DNA from: Methanocellales archaeon
GTDB lineage: Archaea; Halobacteriota; UBA148; JAUWXC01
Direction of reading: 5' to 3'
Length of the DNA stretch: 64,000 bases
NCBI GenBank assembly: GCA_030610945.1
Contig: JAUWQV010000004.1
Location: forward strand, 1 to 64,000
Each line of letters opens with the position of its first letter. Within the stretch, counting starts at the first letter, position 1. The position numbers were made by a program, and so were the translations under genes. The notes under the pieces were generated by a model, which was not told the DNA's origin, made no database searches, and saw only the letters and a program-made list of their open reading frames with translations. This document shows positions 21,714 to 30,355 of the stretch, piece after piece.

Positions 21714-21924
21714 TTGGCGAGATGAAGCCTGCGAAGAAAGCCAACTTGTCATCTACGGATGGCAACTGTTGTACATAAACCTGGGTTAACAACCAGGGAA
21801 GGGTGCAACTAAACGTCTTGGCAGTAAGACGTTGAAGCGAAACACGTAGGAAAAAGACCCAAAGGAAGAAAATCCGATAGATTATATCTAATCGATAAGT
21901 ATTCTCCGGGTCAAGTCTCGCCAC
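21714..21924 (+). ncRNA. Candidate structured non-coding RNA, unknown family
   Basis: This gap between two minus-strand genes folds into a closed multibranch structure on the plus strand. A closing stem TGGCGAGA/TCTCGCCA pairs 21715-21722 with 21916-21923. Inside it are a hairpin at 21746-21765 with 8 pairs capped by a cUACGg tetraloop, a CCTGG/CCAGG stem (21780-21797), a perfect 8-pair stem AACGTCTT/AAGACGTT (21812-21833), a GACCC/GGGTC helix (21856-21860 with 21908-21912), and within that a bulged hairpin at 21875-21894. One G-U pair and the UACG loop favour plus-strand transcription. It does not match RNase P, SRP or tRNA as I know them. It ends against the metG 3' end, so it does not lead into a gene. 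Confidence 0.7.
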
Positions 21925-21925
21925 T

Positions 21926-23593
21926 TCATTTTATGGATTCTAACTTGGCTTTTTGTTCTGCAATATCTTCGTCTTCAAGCATTTTGAACAGTGGTGTTAC
22001 ATCTTTTATGGACTGGAACTTAACGGGTTCTTTTGCAGAGTGCCACTGCTGCTCATGAACGGAGTCACCGTATCCCAGCATGTTCCAAAGTTTTTGCGCT
22101 GAAAAAGGCAGGAATGGTACCATCAAAATAGATAAAGCCTTCACGATGCATGCACTCACGTAAAGCGTACTCGCACCGGCGTTTTTATCAGCCTTCCAGG
22201 GCGCTTTCTCGTTGAAGTACTGGTTGCCAAGTGATGCCAAACCCATCACACCTGCCATTGCCTTTTTGAACTCACAGTTTTGGATGTGCATTCCAACGAT
22301 ATCCACTGTTGCACTGATTTCTTCCATTACGGATTTGTCCCTTTGGCCAAGGGTGCCTGGCTCTGGTATGGCGCCATCATAGAAGCGGCCAATAAACGTC
22401 AGCACCCTGTGCGCAAAATTGCCCAATGTTGACACGAGTTCCTCATTATTTCTACGTTGAAACTCGTCCCATGAAAAGTCAGCATCCTTGGACTCTGGCA
22501 TGTTAATAGACAAACAATATCGCAGTGGATCCGGGTCAAAATGCTCTAGATACTCGTTCAGCCAGACCGCGTAGCCCCTACTGGTAGAAAATTTGCCCCC
22601 TTCAAGGTTCAGGAATTCATTTGCAGGCACATTGGTCGGGAGATTTAATCCGCCATGACCTAACAGCATCGCCGGCCATATAATCGTATGAAAGGGGATG
22701 TTGTCCTTTCCGATGAAATAATATGTCTCAGTATCAGGAGATTTCCACCATTCAACCCATCCGTCCGGATCGCCTTTGTTGATGAAATATTCCTTCGTTG
22801 CAGAGATATAACCGATAACTGCTTCGAACCATACATATAGGACTTTGTCCTCTGCGCCCTTAATTGGTACAGAAACCCCCCACTCCAAATCACGTGTGAT
22901 GGGCCTGTCCTTCAACCCTTCTTTTAACCAGTTGATGGTAAATTGGTATACATTGGAGCGCCATATATCCTTCTTTGAGTCTATCCATTTTATGAGCCTA
23001 TCCTGAAACGCAGAGAGTTTAAAGAAGTAATGCGTCCGCTCCCGTATTTCCGGAGCTGACTCACAATGTTTGCAGCGCGGGTTTACGAGCTCTGTAGACT
23101 CAAGCGTCCTGCCGCAGGCATCGCACTGATCTCCTCTTGCTTCTTCGGCGCCGCATTTTGGGCATGTGCCCTCTACATACCTGTCAGGCAAAAATCTCCT
23201 GCACTTAGGACAGTAGAATAACTCCATGGCTTTTTCGTAGATGTAGCCGTTTTTTGATAACGTCAGAAAGAATTCCTGCGCTGTTTTGCGATGATTGTCC
23301 GTCGTTGTCCGCGTGAACAAATTGTATGAGCAGCCGATGTCCTCTAATGAGCGCTTGATGACCTTGTGATATTTGTCAACAATTTCTTTTGGCGGGCATC
23401 CCTCTTTGTCTGCCTGCACTGATATTGGCGTGCCGTGTTCGTCTGTTCCCGATACCATCAGTGTCTCGTTTCCAATCATCCTGTTATATCTGGCAAAGAT
23501 GTCTGCCGGCAGATAAGAGCCAGCCAGATGTCCCAAGTGCAGTGGACCATTGGCATAGGGCCATGCAGTCGTTACGAGAACTTTTTTGTGCAT
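21926..23593 (-). CDS. metG: Methionyl-tRNA synthetase
   Basis: Class I synthetase charging tRNA(Met). The 555-residue protein shows the HIGH box as HLGH (about 18-21), a zinc-binding connective region with CPKC...CPKCG...CDAC...CKHC, and the KMSKS loop as KFSTS. It lacks the C-terminal EMAPII-like tRNA-binding domain, which many archaea encode separately. It is divergently transcribed from the MNT gene, with 85 bases between them. Confidence 0.97.
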   Translation of the reverse strand: MHKKVLVTTAWPYANGPLHLGHLAGSYLPADIFARYNRMIGNETLMVSGTDEHGTPISVQADKEGCPPKEIVDKYHKVIKRSLEDIGCSYNLFTRTTTDNHRKTAQEFFLTLSKNGYIYEKAMELFYCPKCRRFLPDRYVEGTCPKCGAEEARGDQCDACGRTLESTELVNPRCKHCESAPEIRERTHYFFKLSAFQDRLIKWIDSKKDIWRSNVYQFTINWLKEGLKDRPITRDLEWGVSVPIKGAEDKVLYVWFEAVIGYISATKEYFINKGDPDGWVEWWKSPDTETYYFIGKDNIPFHTIIWPAMLLGHGGLNLPTNVPANEFLNLEGGKFSTSRGYAVWLNEYLEHFDPDPLRYCLSINMPESKDADFSWDEFQRRNNEELVSTLGNFAHRVLTFIGRFYDGAIPEPGTLGQRDKSVMEEISATVDIVGMHIQNCEFKKAMAGVMGLASLGNQYFNEKAPWKADKNAGASTLYVSACIVKALSILMVPFLPFSAQKLWNMLGYGDSVHEQQWHSAKEPVKFQSIKDVTPLFKMLEDEDIAEQKAKLESIK

Positions 23594-23648
23594 TGAAACT
23601 CACTTCGTAGTAGGTGCGGTTTGACATATAACTTTGTTTCAAAACCTA

Positions 23649-23677
23649 TTTATACTATTTTGTTTACTAAAGTAAAC
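23649..23677 (+). promoter_or_regulatory. Promoter and palindromic operator of the MNT/HEPN pair
   Basis: A TATA box TTTATACT at 23649-23656 is followed by the inverted repeat GTTTAC-TAAA-GTAAAC at 23662-23677, which ends one base before the ATG. An operator over the start site fits autorepression by the helix-turn-helix domain of the first gene. Confidence 0.6.
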
Positions 23678-23678
23678 G

Positions 23679-24218
23679 ATGATATTAGAAAATGTCTTGG
23701 GCAATAGATCCAAGATCAGAATACTCAAATCTTTATCTGAAAATGATGTCGAATCAATTTCAAAGTTAGCTGCGCTATGTGGCATGTCTAAAAAAGTGAT
23801 TTATGAAGGGGTGCTTGAATTAGAAAAACTTGGTGTTATTTCAATTGACAAAAGCATGAAAAACTGGAGGATAAGGATAAACAGGAAGCACCCAGCAGCT
23901 GCTCTCATCACCTCTACTATGGGGAGAGAAGAGGAAATAACAGCGAGGTTCATAGCAGAAAGATTGCCTAAGGAGTATATCGAAAAGATCGTCTGGTTTG
24001 GAAGTACTTACAAGGGAACGGCCAGACCAAACAGCGATATAGACATCTCTGTTATATCGAAATTATCAAAATATGCTACTTACAAGAAAATTACCAATAT
24101 TTTGTCTGAACTTGAGAAAATGATAAGCAGGGACATTCATCTAGAGGTGGTTCCCAAGAAGGATGTTGACCGTTCTAGGAGGTTTCTGCTAGAGGGAAAG
24201 ATATTGTATGGAGAATAG
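23679..24218 (+). CDS. HTH-MNT nucleotidyltransferase antitoxin
   Basis: A 179-residue protein with an N-terminal winged helix-turn-helix (about 8-68) fused to a minimal nucleotidyltransferase domain. The active-site pattern GS-x10-DxD is intact: G108, S109, D120 and D122 in FGSTYKGTARPNSDIDI. In MNT/HEPN pairs the MNT protein blocks the HEPN toxin, in studied cases by adding AMP to it. The HTH fusion and the palindrome just upstream suggest self-repression. It overlaps the HEPN gene by 11 bases. Confidence 0.85.
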   Translation: MILENVLGNRSKIRILKSLSENDVESISKLAALCGMSKKVIYEGVLELEKLGVISIDKSMKNWRIRINRKHPAAALITSTMGREEEITARFIAERLPKEYIEKIVWFGSTYKGTARPNSDIDISVISKLSKYATYKKITNILSELEKMISRDIHLEVVPKKDVDRSRRFLLEGKILYGE

Positions 24219-24567
24219 ATATATCAAAGCGGCCGAGGTATACTTAGACGATGCCATTAGACTTCGCCAGCATGGAGGATGCCCTGCCAGTATGATCTCT
24301 CAATGCTGGCTTGCAATATCAGAATGCATCCAAGCCCTGCTAGAAGAGAAAGGAATGCAAAAGATTTTTGATCATAAGCGAATTGGCGAATTATTCCTAC
24401 GCTCTTACCCATCTGAGATGATGCTTCTGGGCATTTATAACGATTTAAGGAGAATCCACAGAGATACCTACGATGACCCCCTTGCGCTGACCATGAAGGA
24501 TGCAGAGCTCGCAATGGAGGATGCAAAAGAGGCGATTAGAAGGACAAGGGAGATAGTGAAATCGTAG
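24208..24567 (+). CDS. HEPN-domain protein, putative toxin
   Basis: A 119-residue all-helical HEPN protein beginning MENRYIKAAEVYLDDAIRL, partner of the preceding MNT protein. The usual RNase motif R-x4-6-H is not clearly present. The nearest candidate is LRRIHRDTY, where arginines lie only two or three residues before the histidine. So it may be a variant or inactive HEPN protein, or a substrate-binding partner rather than an RNase. Confidence 0.78.
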   Translation: MENRYIKAAEVYLDDAIRLRQHGGCPASMISQCWLAISECIQALLEEKGMQKIFDHKRIGELFLRSYPSEMMLLGIYNDLRRIHRDTYDDPLALTMKDAELAMEDAKEAIRRTREIVKS

Positions 24568-24576
24568 TGTAGAATA

Positions 24577-25152
24577 TCACAGCATCCCTTTCGTACTGGG
24601 CACGTCTTTTCTTCGTGGATCGATCTGGGTAGCATTATCCAAGGCTAGTGCCAGCGCCTTGAACAGCGCCTCGCTCTTGTGGTGGTCGTTCTTTCCGTCC
24701 AGCAGTTTTGCGTGGAGGTTTATCCTGCACTCGGAAACGAGGGTTTCAAGGAAGTGAGGAATCATCTCAACGCTCAGACCTTCAATGCTCTTTCTCTTGA
24801 AGTGTATGTCCAAAACGCAGTGACTTCTGCCACCTATGTCCACTGAAGCCAACATAAGCACGTCATCCATGGGAATAATAGCATACCCAAACCGCCTTAT
24901 ACCCGCTTTGTCCTTCAAGGCTTTCTTAAAAGCATCCCCGAGTGAGATTGCAACGTCTTCAATGATGTGATGTTCGTTGTCTCCAGATGCCCGTATGTTC
25001 AAATCAAATAATCCGTGCTTGGCAAAACTTGAAAGCAGGTGATCAAAGAATTTTATGCTCGTGTCTATCTCATAATTTCCTTTTCCATCTAGATTCAAAG
25101 ATACTTTGATGTCCGTTTCCTTTGTCCGCCTTTCCACCTCAGCAGTTCTCAT
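24577..25152 (-). CDS. hisB: Imidazoleglycerol-phosphate dehydratase
   Basis: Histidine pathway dehydratase of 191 residues, the monofunctional archaeal length. Metal-binding histidines are seen in FFDHLLSSFAKHG and DNEHHIIEDVAISLG, and again in KNDHHKSEALFKALA. Last gene of hisG-hisA-hisB, overlapping hisA by four bases. Confidence 0.97.
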   Translation of the reverse strand: MRTAEVERRTKETDIKVSLNLDGKGNYEIDTSIKFFDHLLSSFAKHGLFDLNIRASGDNEHHIIEDVAISLGDAFKKALKDKAGIRRFGYAIIPMDDVLMLASVDIGGRSHCVLDIHFKRKSIEGLSVEMIPHFLETLVSECRINLHAKLLDGKNDHHKSEALFKALALALDNATQIDPRRKDVPSTKGML

Positions 25153-25871
25153 TTCACCACCTCTATTGTTTCCCTCAACGTAAAATTACCCTTATAAAGC
25201 GCGGTCCCCACAACTGCACCAGCCGCCCCAGCATCTTTGATAGCGGTCAAGTCATTCAAGGATGTAACGCCACCAGACGCGACGACCGGGATGCGCACAG
25301 CTTGAACCAGCGCCCTGATTGGCTCTAAGTCTACCCCGCGCAGTAATCCCTCAACATTTACATTGGTGAAGAGTATGGAGCCAACACCCAACTCTTCCAT
25401 CTGAGTGCCCAATGCTATCGGGTTCACACCCGCACCCCTCTTCCATCCTTCGATTACGACTTCATTGTTTCTCGTATCCAGAGCGGCCATAATGCGTTCC
25501 CCTCCAAAGTCACCTATCAGCCTTTTAACAAGTGCCTGGTCATTCATCGCTGCGGTGCCAAGAATGATTCTGTCAACGCCCATGTCGAGAAGGCTTGCCG
25601 CATCCTCATAGGAGCGTATCCCCCCTCCAACCTGGATTTGTATAGCGCACACCTCCACGATTTGTTTGACCAGATGTGCATTTTTTCGTTGTCCCTCGAA
25701 TGCACCATCTAAATCCACCAGATGCAGACGTTTGGCACCCTCTCCAACCCAGCGCTTGGCCACGCCCACTGGATCATCCAGGGAAATCGTCTCCGTACCG
25801 GGCATGCCCTGAACGAGTTGCACGCACTTGCCACCCTTTAGGTCAACGGCGGGAATGGCCTCGAAACTCAC
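25149..25871 (-). CDS. hisA: ProFAR isomerase (HisA)
   Basis: A 240-residue TIM-barrel isomerase of histidine synthesis. The N-terminal aspartate lies in PAVDLKGGKCVQL, and the phosphate-binding halves show IQVGGGIRS and VVASGGVTSLNDL. It overlaps both hisG and hisB by four bases, so the three proteins are translated from one message. Confidence 0.97.
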   Translation of the reverse strand: MSFEAIPAVDLKGGKCVQLVQGMPGTETISLDDPVGVAKRWVGEGAKRLHLVDLDGAFEGQRKNAHLVKQIVEVCAIQIQVGGGIRSYEDAASLLDMGVDRIILGTAAMNDQALVKRLIGDFGGERIMAALDTRNNEVVIEGWKRGAGVNPIALGTQMEELGVGSILFTNVNVEGLLRGVDLEPIRALVQAVRIPVVASGGVTSLNDLTAIKDAGAAGAVVGTALYKGNFTLRETIEVVK

Positions 25872-26722
25872 CGCACCATCCTCTCTATTGGCACAACTAG
25901 AATATCCTTTGCACCAGCCCCCTTAAGTGCATTTATTATAGCGAACACATCGCCTTCATTAACAACCGCATGCACCGCCACTGTTGACGCGCCAGATTCC
26001 ACCTGCATCACCGTCGGTCCTGCCAGTCCAGGCATTACTTTCTTTACTTTCTCGAGCGCTACTTTTGGCACATTCATCATGATATATCGTTTGCCTTCTG
26101 CCTGAATTACGCTTTCCAGAGCTGTTTGAATTTCCCCCATCTTCGCTTTATTTTTCTTCAGGCTTTCCTTGTTGGCGATTAACCTGACCGAAGTCAATAA
26201 TACGCGCTCAATTATCTGCAGTTGATTAACCGCTAACGTCGTGCCTGAGCTCGTTAAATCAATGATGGCTTCTGCAATGCCAACATGAGGTGTTATCTCG
26301 GTGGCGCCAGACACTTCCACGATTTTGACGTCAATCCCCTTCTCCTTGAAGAATTGGGTGGTAAGATTTGGGAACTGGGTTGCAACTCTCTTGCCCCTTA
26401 AATCGCCGGCAGCCTTGATTTTAGAGCCATTTGGCGCAGCTAATACCAGCTCCGCCACCCCAAATTTGAGGTCGAGCAATATCTCTACGTTAGCTTTTGC
26501 CTCCATGATTAAATCATAACCAGTTACGCCCAGGTCGGCAGCACCGTCCTGCACGTACTCAGGAATGTCCTGCGCCCTCGCAAACAGTATGTCTATTTCT
26601 GGGTCGAGCGTTTTTGCAAAGAGTCGTCTCATGCCAGCATTGATAGGGCGCAGCCCAGCCCGTTCAAACAATTGCATACACGGCTCATACAGTCGTCCCT
26701 TGTTAGGCAGTGCGATTTTCAT
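25868..26722 (-). CDS. hisG: ATP phosphoribosyltransferase, long form
   Basis: First enzyme of histidine synthesis, joining ATP and PRPP. At 284 residues it is the long, hexameric form, with a C-terminal regulatory ACT-like domain (from about residue 205) that binds histidine. The catalytic region contains DLGVTGYDLIMEA and the PRPP-binding stretch EVSGATEITPHVGIAEAIIDLTSSG. It heads the operon. Confidence 0.97.
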   Translation of the reverse strand: MKIALPNKGRLYEPCMQLFERAGLRPINAGMRRLFAKTLDPEIDILFARAQDIPEYVQDGAADLGVTGYDLIMEAKANVEILLDLKFGVAELVLAAPNGSKIKAAGDLRGKRVATQFPNLTTQFFKEKGIDVKIVEVSGATEITPHVGIAEAIIDLTSSGTTLAVNQLQIIERVLLTSVRLIANKESLKKNKAKMGEIQTALESVIQAEGKRYIMMNVPKVALEKVKKVMPGLAGPTVMQVESGASTVAVHAVVNEGDVFAIINALKGAGAKDILVVPIERMVR

Positions 26723-26768
26723 ATTATTCCCAATGTAACCTTTTAATCACATATGAAGTTTTGTTAAC

Positions 26769-26778
26769 TTTATATAAT
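26769..26778 (+). promoter_or_regulatory. TATA box for the MTA/SAH deaminase gene
   Basis: TTTATATAAT lies 28-37 bases before the ATG at 26806, a near-consensus archaeal box A. The transcript would have a very short leader. Confidence 0.7.
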
Positions 26779-26805
26779 CTTACATTATAGCTAAGTAGGG
26801 TTCGC

Positions 26806-28077
26806 ATGGTAGACATATCAATCAAAAATGGACGCATCCTGACGCCGAAGGGTTTTGTTGAAGGGTCATTGTTAATCGAAGACGGGATTATCACGAGCAT
26901 TGGCGAAAAAGAGGGCGCTGAACATGTAATAGATGCAAAGGGCAACATCGTGATGCCTGGATTGATTAATGCGCATACACACCTTGGCATGACGCTATTC
27001 AGGGGTTACGCGGACGACCTTCCATTGAAGGAGTGGCTCACCGAACACATATGGCCGATTGAAGCCAAACTGACAGAGGATGACGTGTATGCTGGGACGT
27101 TGCTTGGCTGCCTTGAAATGATAAAATCAGGCACAACTGCCTTTGCAGACATGTACATCAGGATGAATGGAGCTGCCAAAGCAGTGGAAGAATCCGGGCT
27201 CAGGGGCGTATTGTCCTATGGCATGATTGAGTTAGGAGATGAAGAGAGGGGTGAGAAAGAACTTAAGATTGGCAAGGAGTTCGTCAAGAAGTGGAACGGT
27301 ACCTCTAATGGTAGGATAACTGCAATGTACGGTCCGCACGCACCCAACACGTGCTCTTCAGAGTTTTTGATGTACGTAAGGGAGCATGCCGACGAAGACA
27401 AGGTAGGAATCCACATCCACGCATCTGAGACAAAAGCAGAGGTAGAACAAATAAAGGCGCAGTGTGGCATGAGTTCTGTTAAATTGTTGGACAGCCTCAA
27501 TTTCCTTGGACCTGATGTCCTGGCTGCGCATTGCATCTGGCTCTCGCCAGAGGATATCCAGATTCTGAAGAAGAAGGACGTCAAGATAGCGCACAATCCA
27601 ACCAGCAACATGAAACTTGCATCTGGAATTGCACCAGTTCCTGAACTGCTCGAGGCAGGGATTACCGTTGGATTGGGAACTGATGGATGCGCATCAAACA
27701 ACACCCTTGACATGTTTTATGAGATGAAAATGGCAGCATTGCTCAATAAAGTTCGTAAACTCGACCCTACTACAATACCCGCACCGAAAGCAGTAGAGAT
27801 GGCAACGGTTAATGGCGCTCGCTCTGTAGGACTCGATACGGGCGTTATCGCAGAGGGTAAAAAAGCCGATATCATCATCGTGGACATGAACAAGCCCCAT
27901 TTGACACCCAGACATGACCTGATTTCACATCTGGTCTACTGCACTAAAGGCAGCGATGTATCCACGACCATTGTCGATGGAAAAATATTGATGGAGAATT
28001 ACCAGGTCAAGATATTCGACGAGGCGGAGGTAATGGCCAGAGCAGAAGAAAGAGCAAAAGACCTGATGGGTTGCTGA
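26806..28077 (+). CDS. 5'-deoxyadenosine/MTA/S-adenosylhomocysteine deaminase
   Basis: A 423-residue amidohydrolase that deaminates adenosyl by-products of SAM enzymes. Metal ligands are seen in NAHTHLGM, HIHASET, AAHCIWL and GTDGCASNN. Methanogen homologues (DadD) turn SAH into S-inosylhomocysteine and also act on 5'-deoxyadenosine and MTA. The SAH hydrolase-family gene comes next, separated by a tiny membrane protein gene, which suggests the inosyl route of SAH recycling. Confidence 0.92.
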   Translation: MVDISIKNGRILTPKGFVEGSLLIEDGIITSIGEKEGAEHVIDAKGNIVMPGLINAHTHLGMTLFRGYADDLPLKEWLTEHIWPIEAKLTEDDVYAGTLLGCLEMIKSGTTAFADMYIRMNGAAKAVEESGLRGVLSYGMIELGDEERGEKELKIGKEFVKKWNGTSNGRITAMYGPHAPNTCSSEFLMYVREHADEDKVGIHIHASETKAEVEQIKAQCGMSSVKLLDSLNFLGPDVLAAHCIWLSPEDIQILKKKDVKIAHNPTSNMKLASGIAPVPELLEAGITVGLGTDGCASNNTLDMFYEMKMAALLNKVRKLDPTTIPAPKAVEMATVNGARSVGLDTGVIAEGKKADIIIVDMNKPHLTPRHDLISHLVYCTKGSDVSTTIVDGKILMENYQVKIFDEAEVMARAEERAKDLMGC

Positions 28078-28086
28078 GCGCTTAGG

Positions 28087-28095
28087 TTTTATATA
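28087..28095 (+). promoter_or_regulatory. TATA box for small membrane gene and SAH hydrolase
   Basis: TTTTATATA lies 31-39 bases before the ATG at 28126, with AAAGGTGG as ribosome site at about 28114-28121. Confidence 0.65.
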
Positions 28096-28125
28096 CTGCC
28101 ATCATATTTCCTTAAAGGTGGTTAG

Positions 28126-28278
28126 ATGTTAACATTCGTTGAACGCACAATCATATTATGCAAAAAGGTAAATTCGCTGGTTTCAATCACAATCTCGGCT
28201 TTGGCTGTGATAGTTGCGGTGTTGAAACTGATTGAGGCAATTGAATTCGTAAGGGAAGAGACGAAACATGAAGAGTGA
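28126..28278 (+). CDS. 50-residue single-span membrane protein
   Basis: A short open frame with its own TATA box and a strong ribosome site. It encodes 50 residues: a short charged N-terminus, one hydrophobic helix (about 16-37, rich in Ile, Val, Ala, Leu) and an acidic tail ending in EETKHEE. Its stop overlaps the first 11 bases of the SAH hydrolase gene, so the two are coupled. I know no named family. It may tether or regulate the hydrolase, or simply be a leader gene. Confidence 0.65.
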   Translation: MLTFVERTIILCKKVNSLVSITISALAVIVAVLKLIEAIEFVREETKHEE

Positions 28279-29500
28279 TGCCAGACAGGGCGACCTAAAA
28301 ATAGAGTGGGCAAGAGAGCATATGCCCGTTATCGGAGAGATACGCAAGCAGTTTGAGAAGGACAAAACCCTTAAAGGGCATACCATTGGAATGGCGCTTC
28401 ACGTTGAAGCGAAAACTGCCGTATTAGTCGAGACTCTGGCAGCAGGGGGCGCAAAGGTCGCCATCACAGGCTGCAATCCCCTGAGTACGCAGGATGATGT
28501 AGCCTTAGCGCTGCGCAAGAGGGGTATACAATGCTATGCAAAACACGGCTGTTCTACAGAGGAATATTATCGTGCCATCGATGCAGTGCTAAATTACAGA
28601 CCGGATGTCACCATCGATGATGGCGCTGACCTCATTTTCAGGATTCATGCCGACCGCAAAGAATTAATTCCAGAGATAATCGGTGCATGCGAAGAAACGA
28701 CGACCGGTGTACACCGCCTGAAGGCGATGCATGCTGATGGTGCACTGAAATTTCCGGTAATTGCAGTAAACGATGCCAAGACGAAATACCTGTTCGACAA
28801 CCGGTATGGCACTGGCCAGTCAGCGTTGGATGGAATTATCAGGACGACGAATTTGTTAATCGCAGGCAAGAATGTCGTCATAGCAGGATATGGGTGGTGC
28901 GGCAGGGGAGTCGCGATGAGGGCTAAAGGGCACGGCGCAAATGTGATAGTAACCGAGGTCGACTCTGTTAAAGCGTTAGAAGCAAGAATGGATGGGTACA
29001 GGGTAATGCCGATGGAAGAGAGTGCAAAAATCGGTGATATTTTCCTCACTACTACTGGCAATATAGACATCATCACAAAAGAACATTTCAAGCTCATGAA
29101 AAGTGGAGCTATATTGGCAAATGCAGGCCATTTCAATGTGGAAATTAACCTGAACCAACTCATGGAAATGGCAACTAATATTAAAGAGATTCGGACAAAC
29201 ATCGATGAATACGTGCTGGAGGGCAAGAAACTCTACGTTCTTGGAAAGGGGAGATTGGTCAATCTTGCAACAGGCGATGGCCATCCCGTCGAAGTCATGG
29301 ACATGAGTTTTGCCAATCAGGCGCTGTGTGTGAAGTACATCATTGAGCACGGAGGAGCGCTCGAAAATGGAGTTTATAACGTCCCGCAAGAGATCGACGA
29401 GTTAGTTGCACGCCTGAAGTTGAAATTCATGGGCGTTCAAATCGATGAAATGAGCGAAGAGCAAAAAAGATACGTATCTGGGTGGGAGCATGGAACATAA
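28268..29500 (+). CDS. ahcY: S-adenosylhomocysteine/S-inosylhomocysteine hydrolase
   Basis: A 410-residue NAD-containing hydrolase that frees homocysteine from the SAM by-product. The Rossmann motif GYGWCGRGVAMRAKG is intact, as are NAGHFN and the C-terminal SGWEHG end. The methanogen homologue in Methanocaldococcus prefers the inosyl substrate. Because a SAH deaminase gene lies directly upstream, the inosyl activity is likely here too. The symbol refers to the family. Confidence 0.93.
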   Translation: MKSDARQGDLKIEWAREHMPVIGEIRKQFEKDKTLKGHTIGMALHVEAKTAVLVETLAAGGAKVAITGCNPLSTQDDVALALRKRGIQCYAKHGCSTEEYYRAIDAVLNYRPDVTIDDGADLIFRIHADRKELIPEIIGACEETTTGVHRLKAMHADGALKFPVIAVNDAKTKYLFDNRYGTGQSALDGIIRTTNLLIAGKNVVIAGYGWCGRGVAMRAKGHGANVIVTEVDSVKALEARMDGYRVMPMEESAKIGDIFLTTTGNIDIITKEHFKLMKSGAILANAGHFNVEINLNQLMEMATNIKEIRTNIDEYVLEGKKLYVLGKGRLVNLATGDGHPVEVMDMSFANQALCVKYIIEHGGALENGVYNVPQEIDELVARLKLKFMGVQIDEMSEEQKRYVSGWEHGT

Positions 29501-29563
29501 TAAAGATATAATCTTAAGTAGTATTAATAAATAACAATCACCGTTATTCTTAATAGAGGATTC

Positions 29564-29926
29564 ATGACAACCATAGCGGATTTGGAAAAGGTACTAACTG
29601 ACTTGAGGCACACCGGTGACATAGAGGCCTCTGCGATTGTATCACGAGATGGACTTCTGATGGCATCTGATATTCACGAAAGCGTTCATGCCGAGACGTT
29701 TGCCGCGATGAGCGCTACCATGCTGGGTGCAGCCGAGACAGCGGTAGCAGAGTTGAAGAAGGGAATTCCAGACAGGCTCATCATCGAGTCAAAGAAGGGG
29801 AAGGTCATCACAACAGGAGCGGGTCCGAAGGCGTTGCTGGTGGTTCTGACATCTCCCGAGGCAGGGTTGGGGCTGATTCTCGTTGAAATGGAGAGGGCGA
29901 CTGATAAGCTCAAGGGGATGTTGTGA
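29564..29926 (+). CDS. Roadblock/LC7-domain protein
   Basis: A 120-residue protein covering one roadblock/LC7 domain, with GDIEASAIVSRDGLLMASD and ILVEMERATDKLKGML. In prokaryotes such proteins bind small GTPases of the MglA type or act in regulation. No GTPase gene is nearby. AT-rich sequence upstream with TTAATAAATA could be its promoter. It is followed directly by a universal stress protein gene. Confidence 0.85.
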   Translation: MTTIADLEKVLTDLRHTGDIEASAIVSRDGLLMASDIHESVHAETFAAMSATMLGAAETAVAELKKGIPDRLIIESKKGKVITTGAGPKALLVVLTSPEAGLGLILVEMERATDKLKGML

Positions 29927-30348
29927 TGGTGAAGAAGATACTGGTTCCAATAAATCCTTTAAAGACGAGCGGGGAACTCGTCGAAACGTCAATTAAGATG
30001 ACAAAGCGATTGGGTGCAAGCGCACATATCATCGTTTGTACTCTAAAGGATGATACCAAGAAGATCGTAGACACGAAACAGAGAGCGTTAGACGAATATA
30101 TTGAAACGTATCGCAAAGGGGGCATCAAAACTACTTGCGAGTTGATAGACTTTGATGGCGGGGATGATGAATTGCCGGAAAAAATCGTTGACGTGGCCAA
30201 TGGATACGACATGGTCATCATGGGGCATTATAGATTTAACAAGATGTACCGGTTCGTTCATCAGAGCACAGCCCAGGATGTAATCAACCTGGCAAAATGC
30301 CCAGTTTTGGTGGTCACAGAGGGAGATGTCAAGAAAAAGGTTCCGTAG
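29926..30348 (+). CDS. Universal stress protein (UspA family)
   Basis: A 140-residue UspA-fold protein (KKILVPINPLKTSGELVETSIKM). The usual ATP-binding G-2x-G-9x-G(S/T) pattern is altered: MGHYRFNKMYRFVHQSTAQDV takes its place, so nucleotide binding is uncertain. I start at the ATG at 29926, overlapping the roadblock stop by one base, rather than the GTG at 29923. Confidence 0.88.
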   Translation: MVKKILVPINPLKTSGELVETSIKMTKRLGASAHIIVCTLKDDTKKIVDTKQRALDEYIETYRKGGIKTTCELIDFDGGDDELPEKIVDVANGYDMVIMGHYRFNKMYRFVHQSTAQDVINLAKCPVLVVTEGDVKKKVP

Positions 30349-30355
30349 CACTTAG

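Noticed and set aside
21676-21924. 82-codon minus-strand frame in the gap before metG
   Set aside because: It lies exactly under the paired RNA structure, has no ribosome site, and its composition is unlike a protein.
21714-21924. RNase P RNA or SRP RNA
   Set aside because: The conserved P4 sequences of RNase P and the S-domain loop sequences of SRP RNA are not seen.
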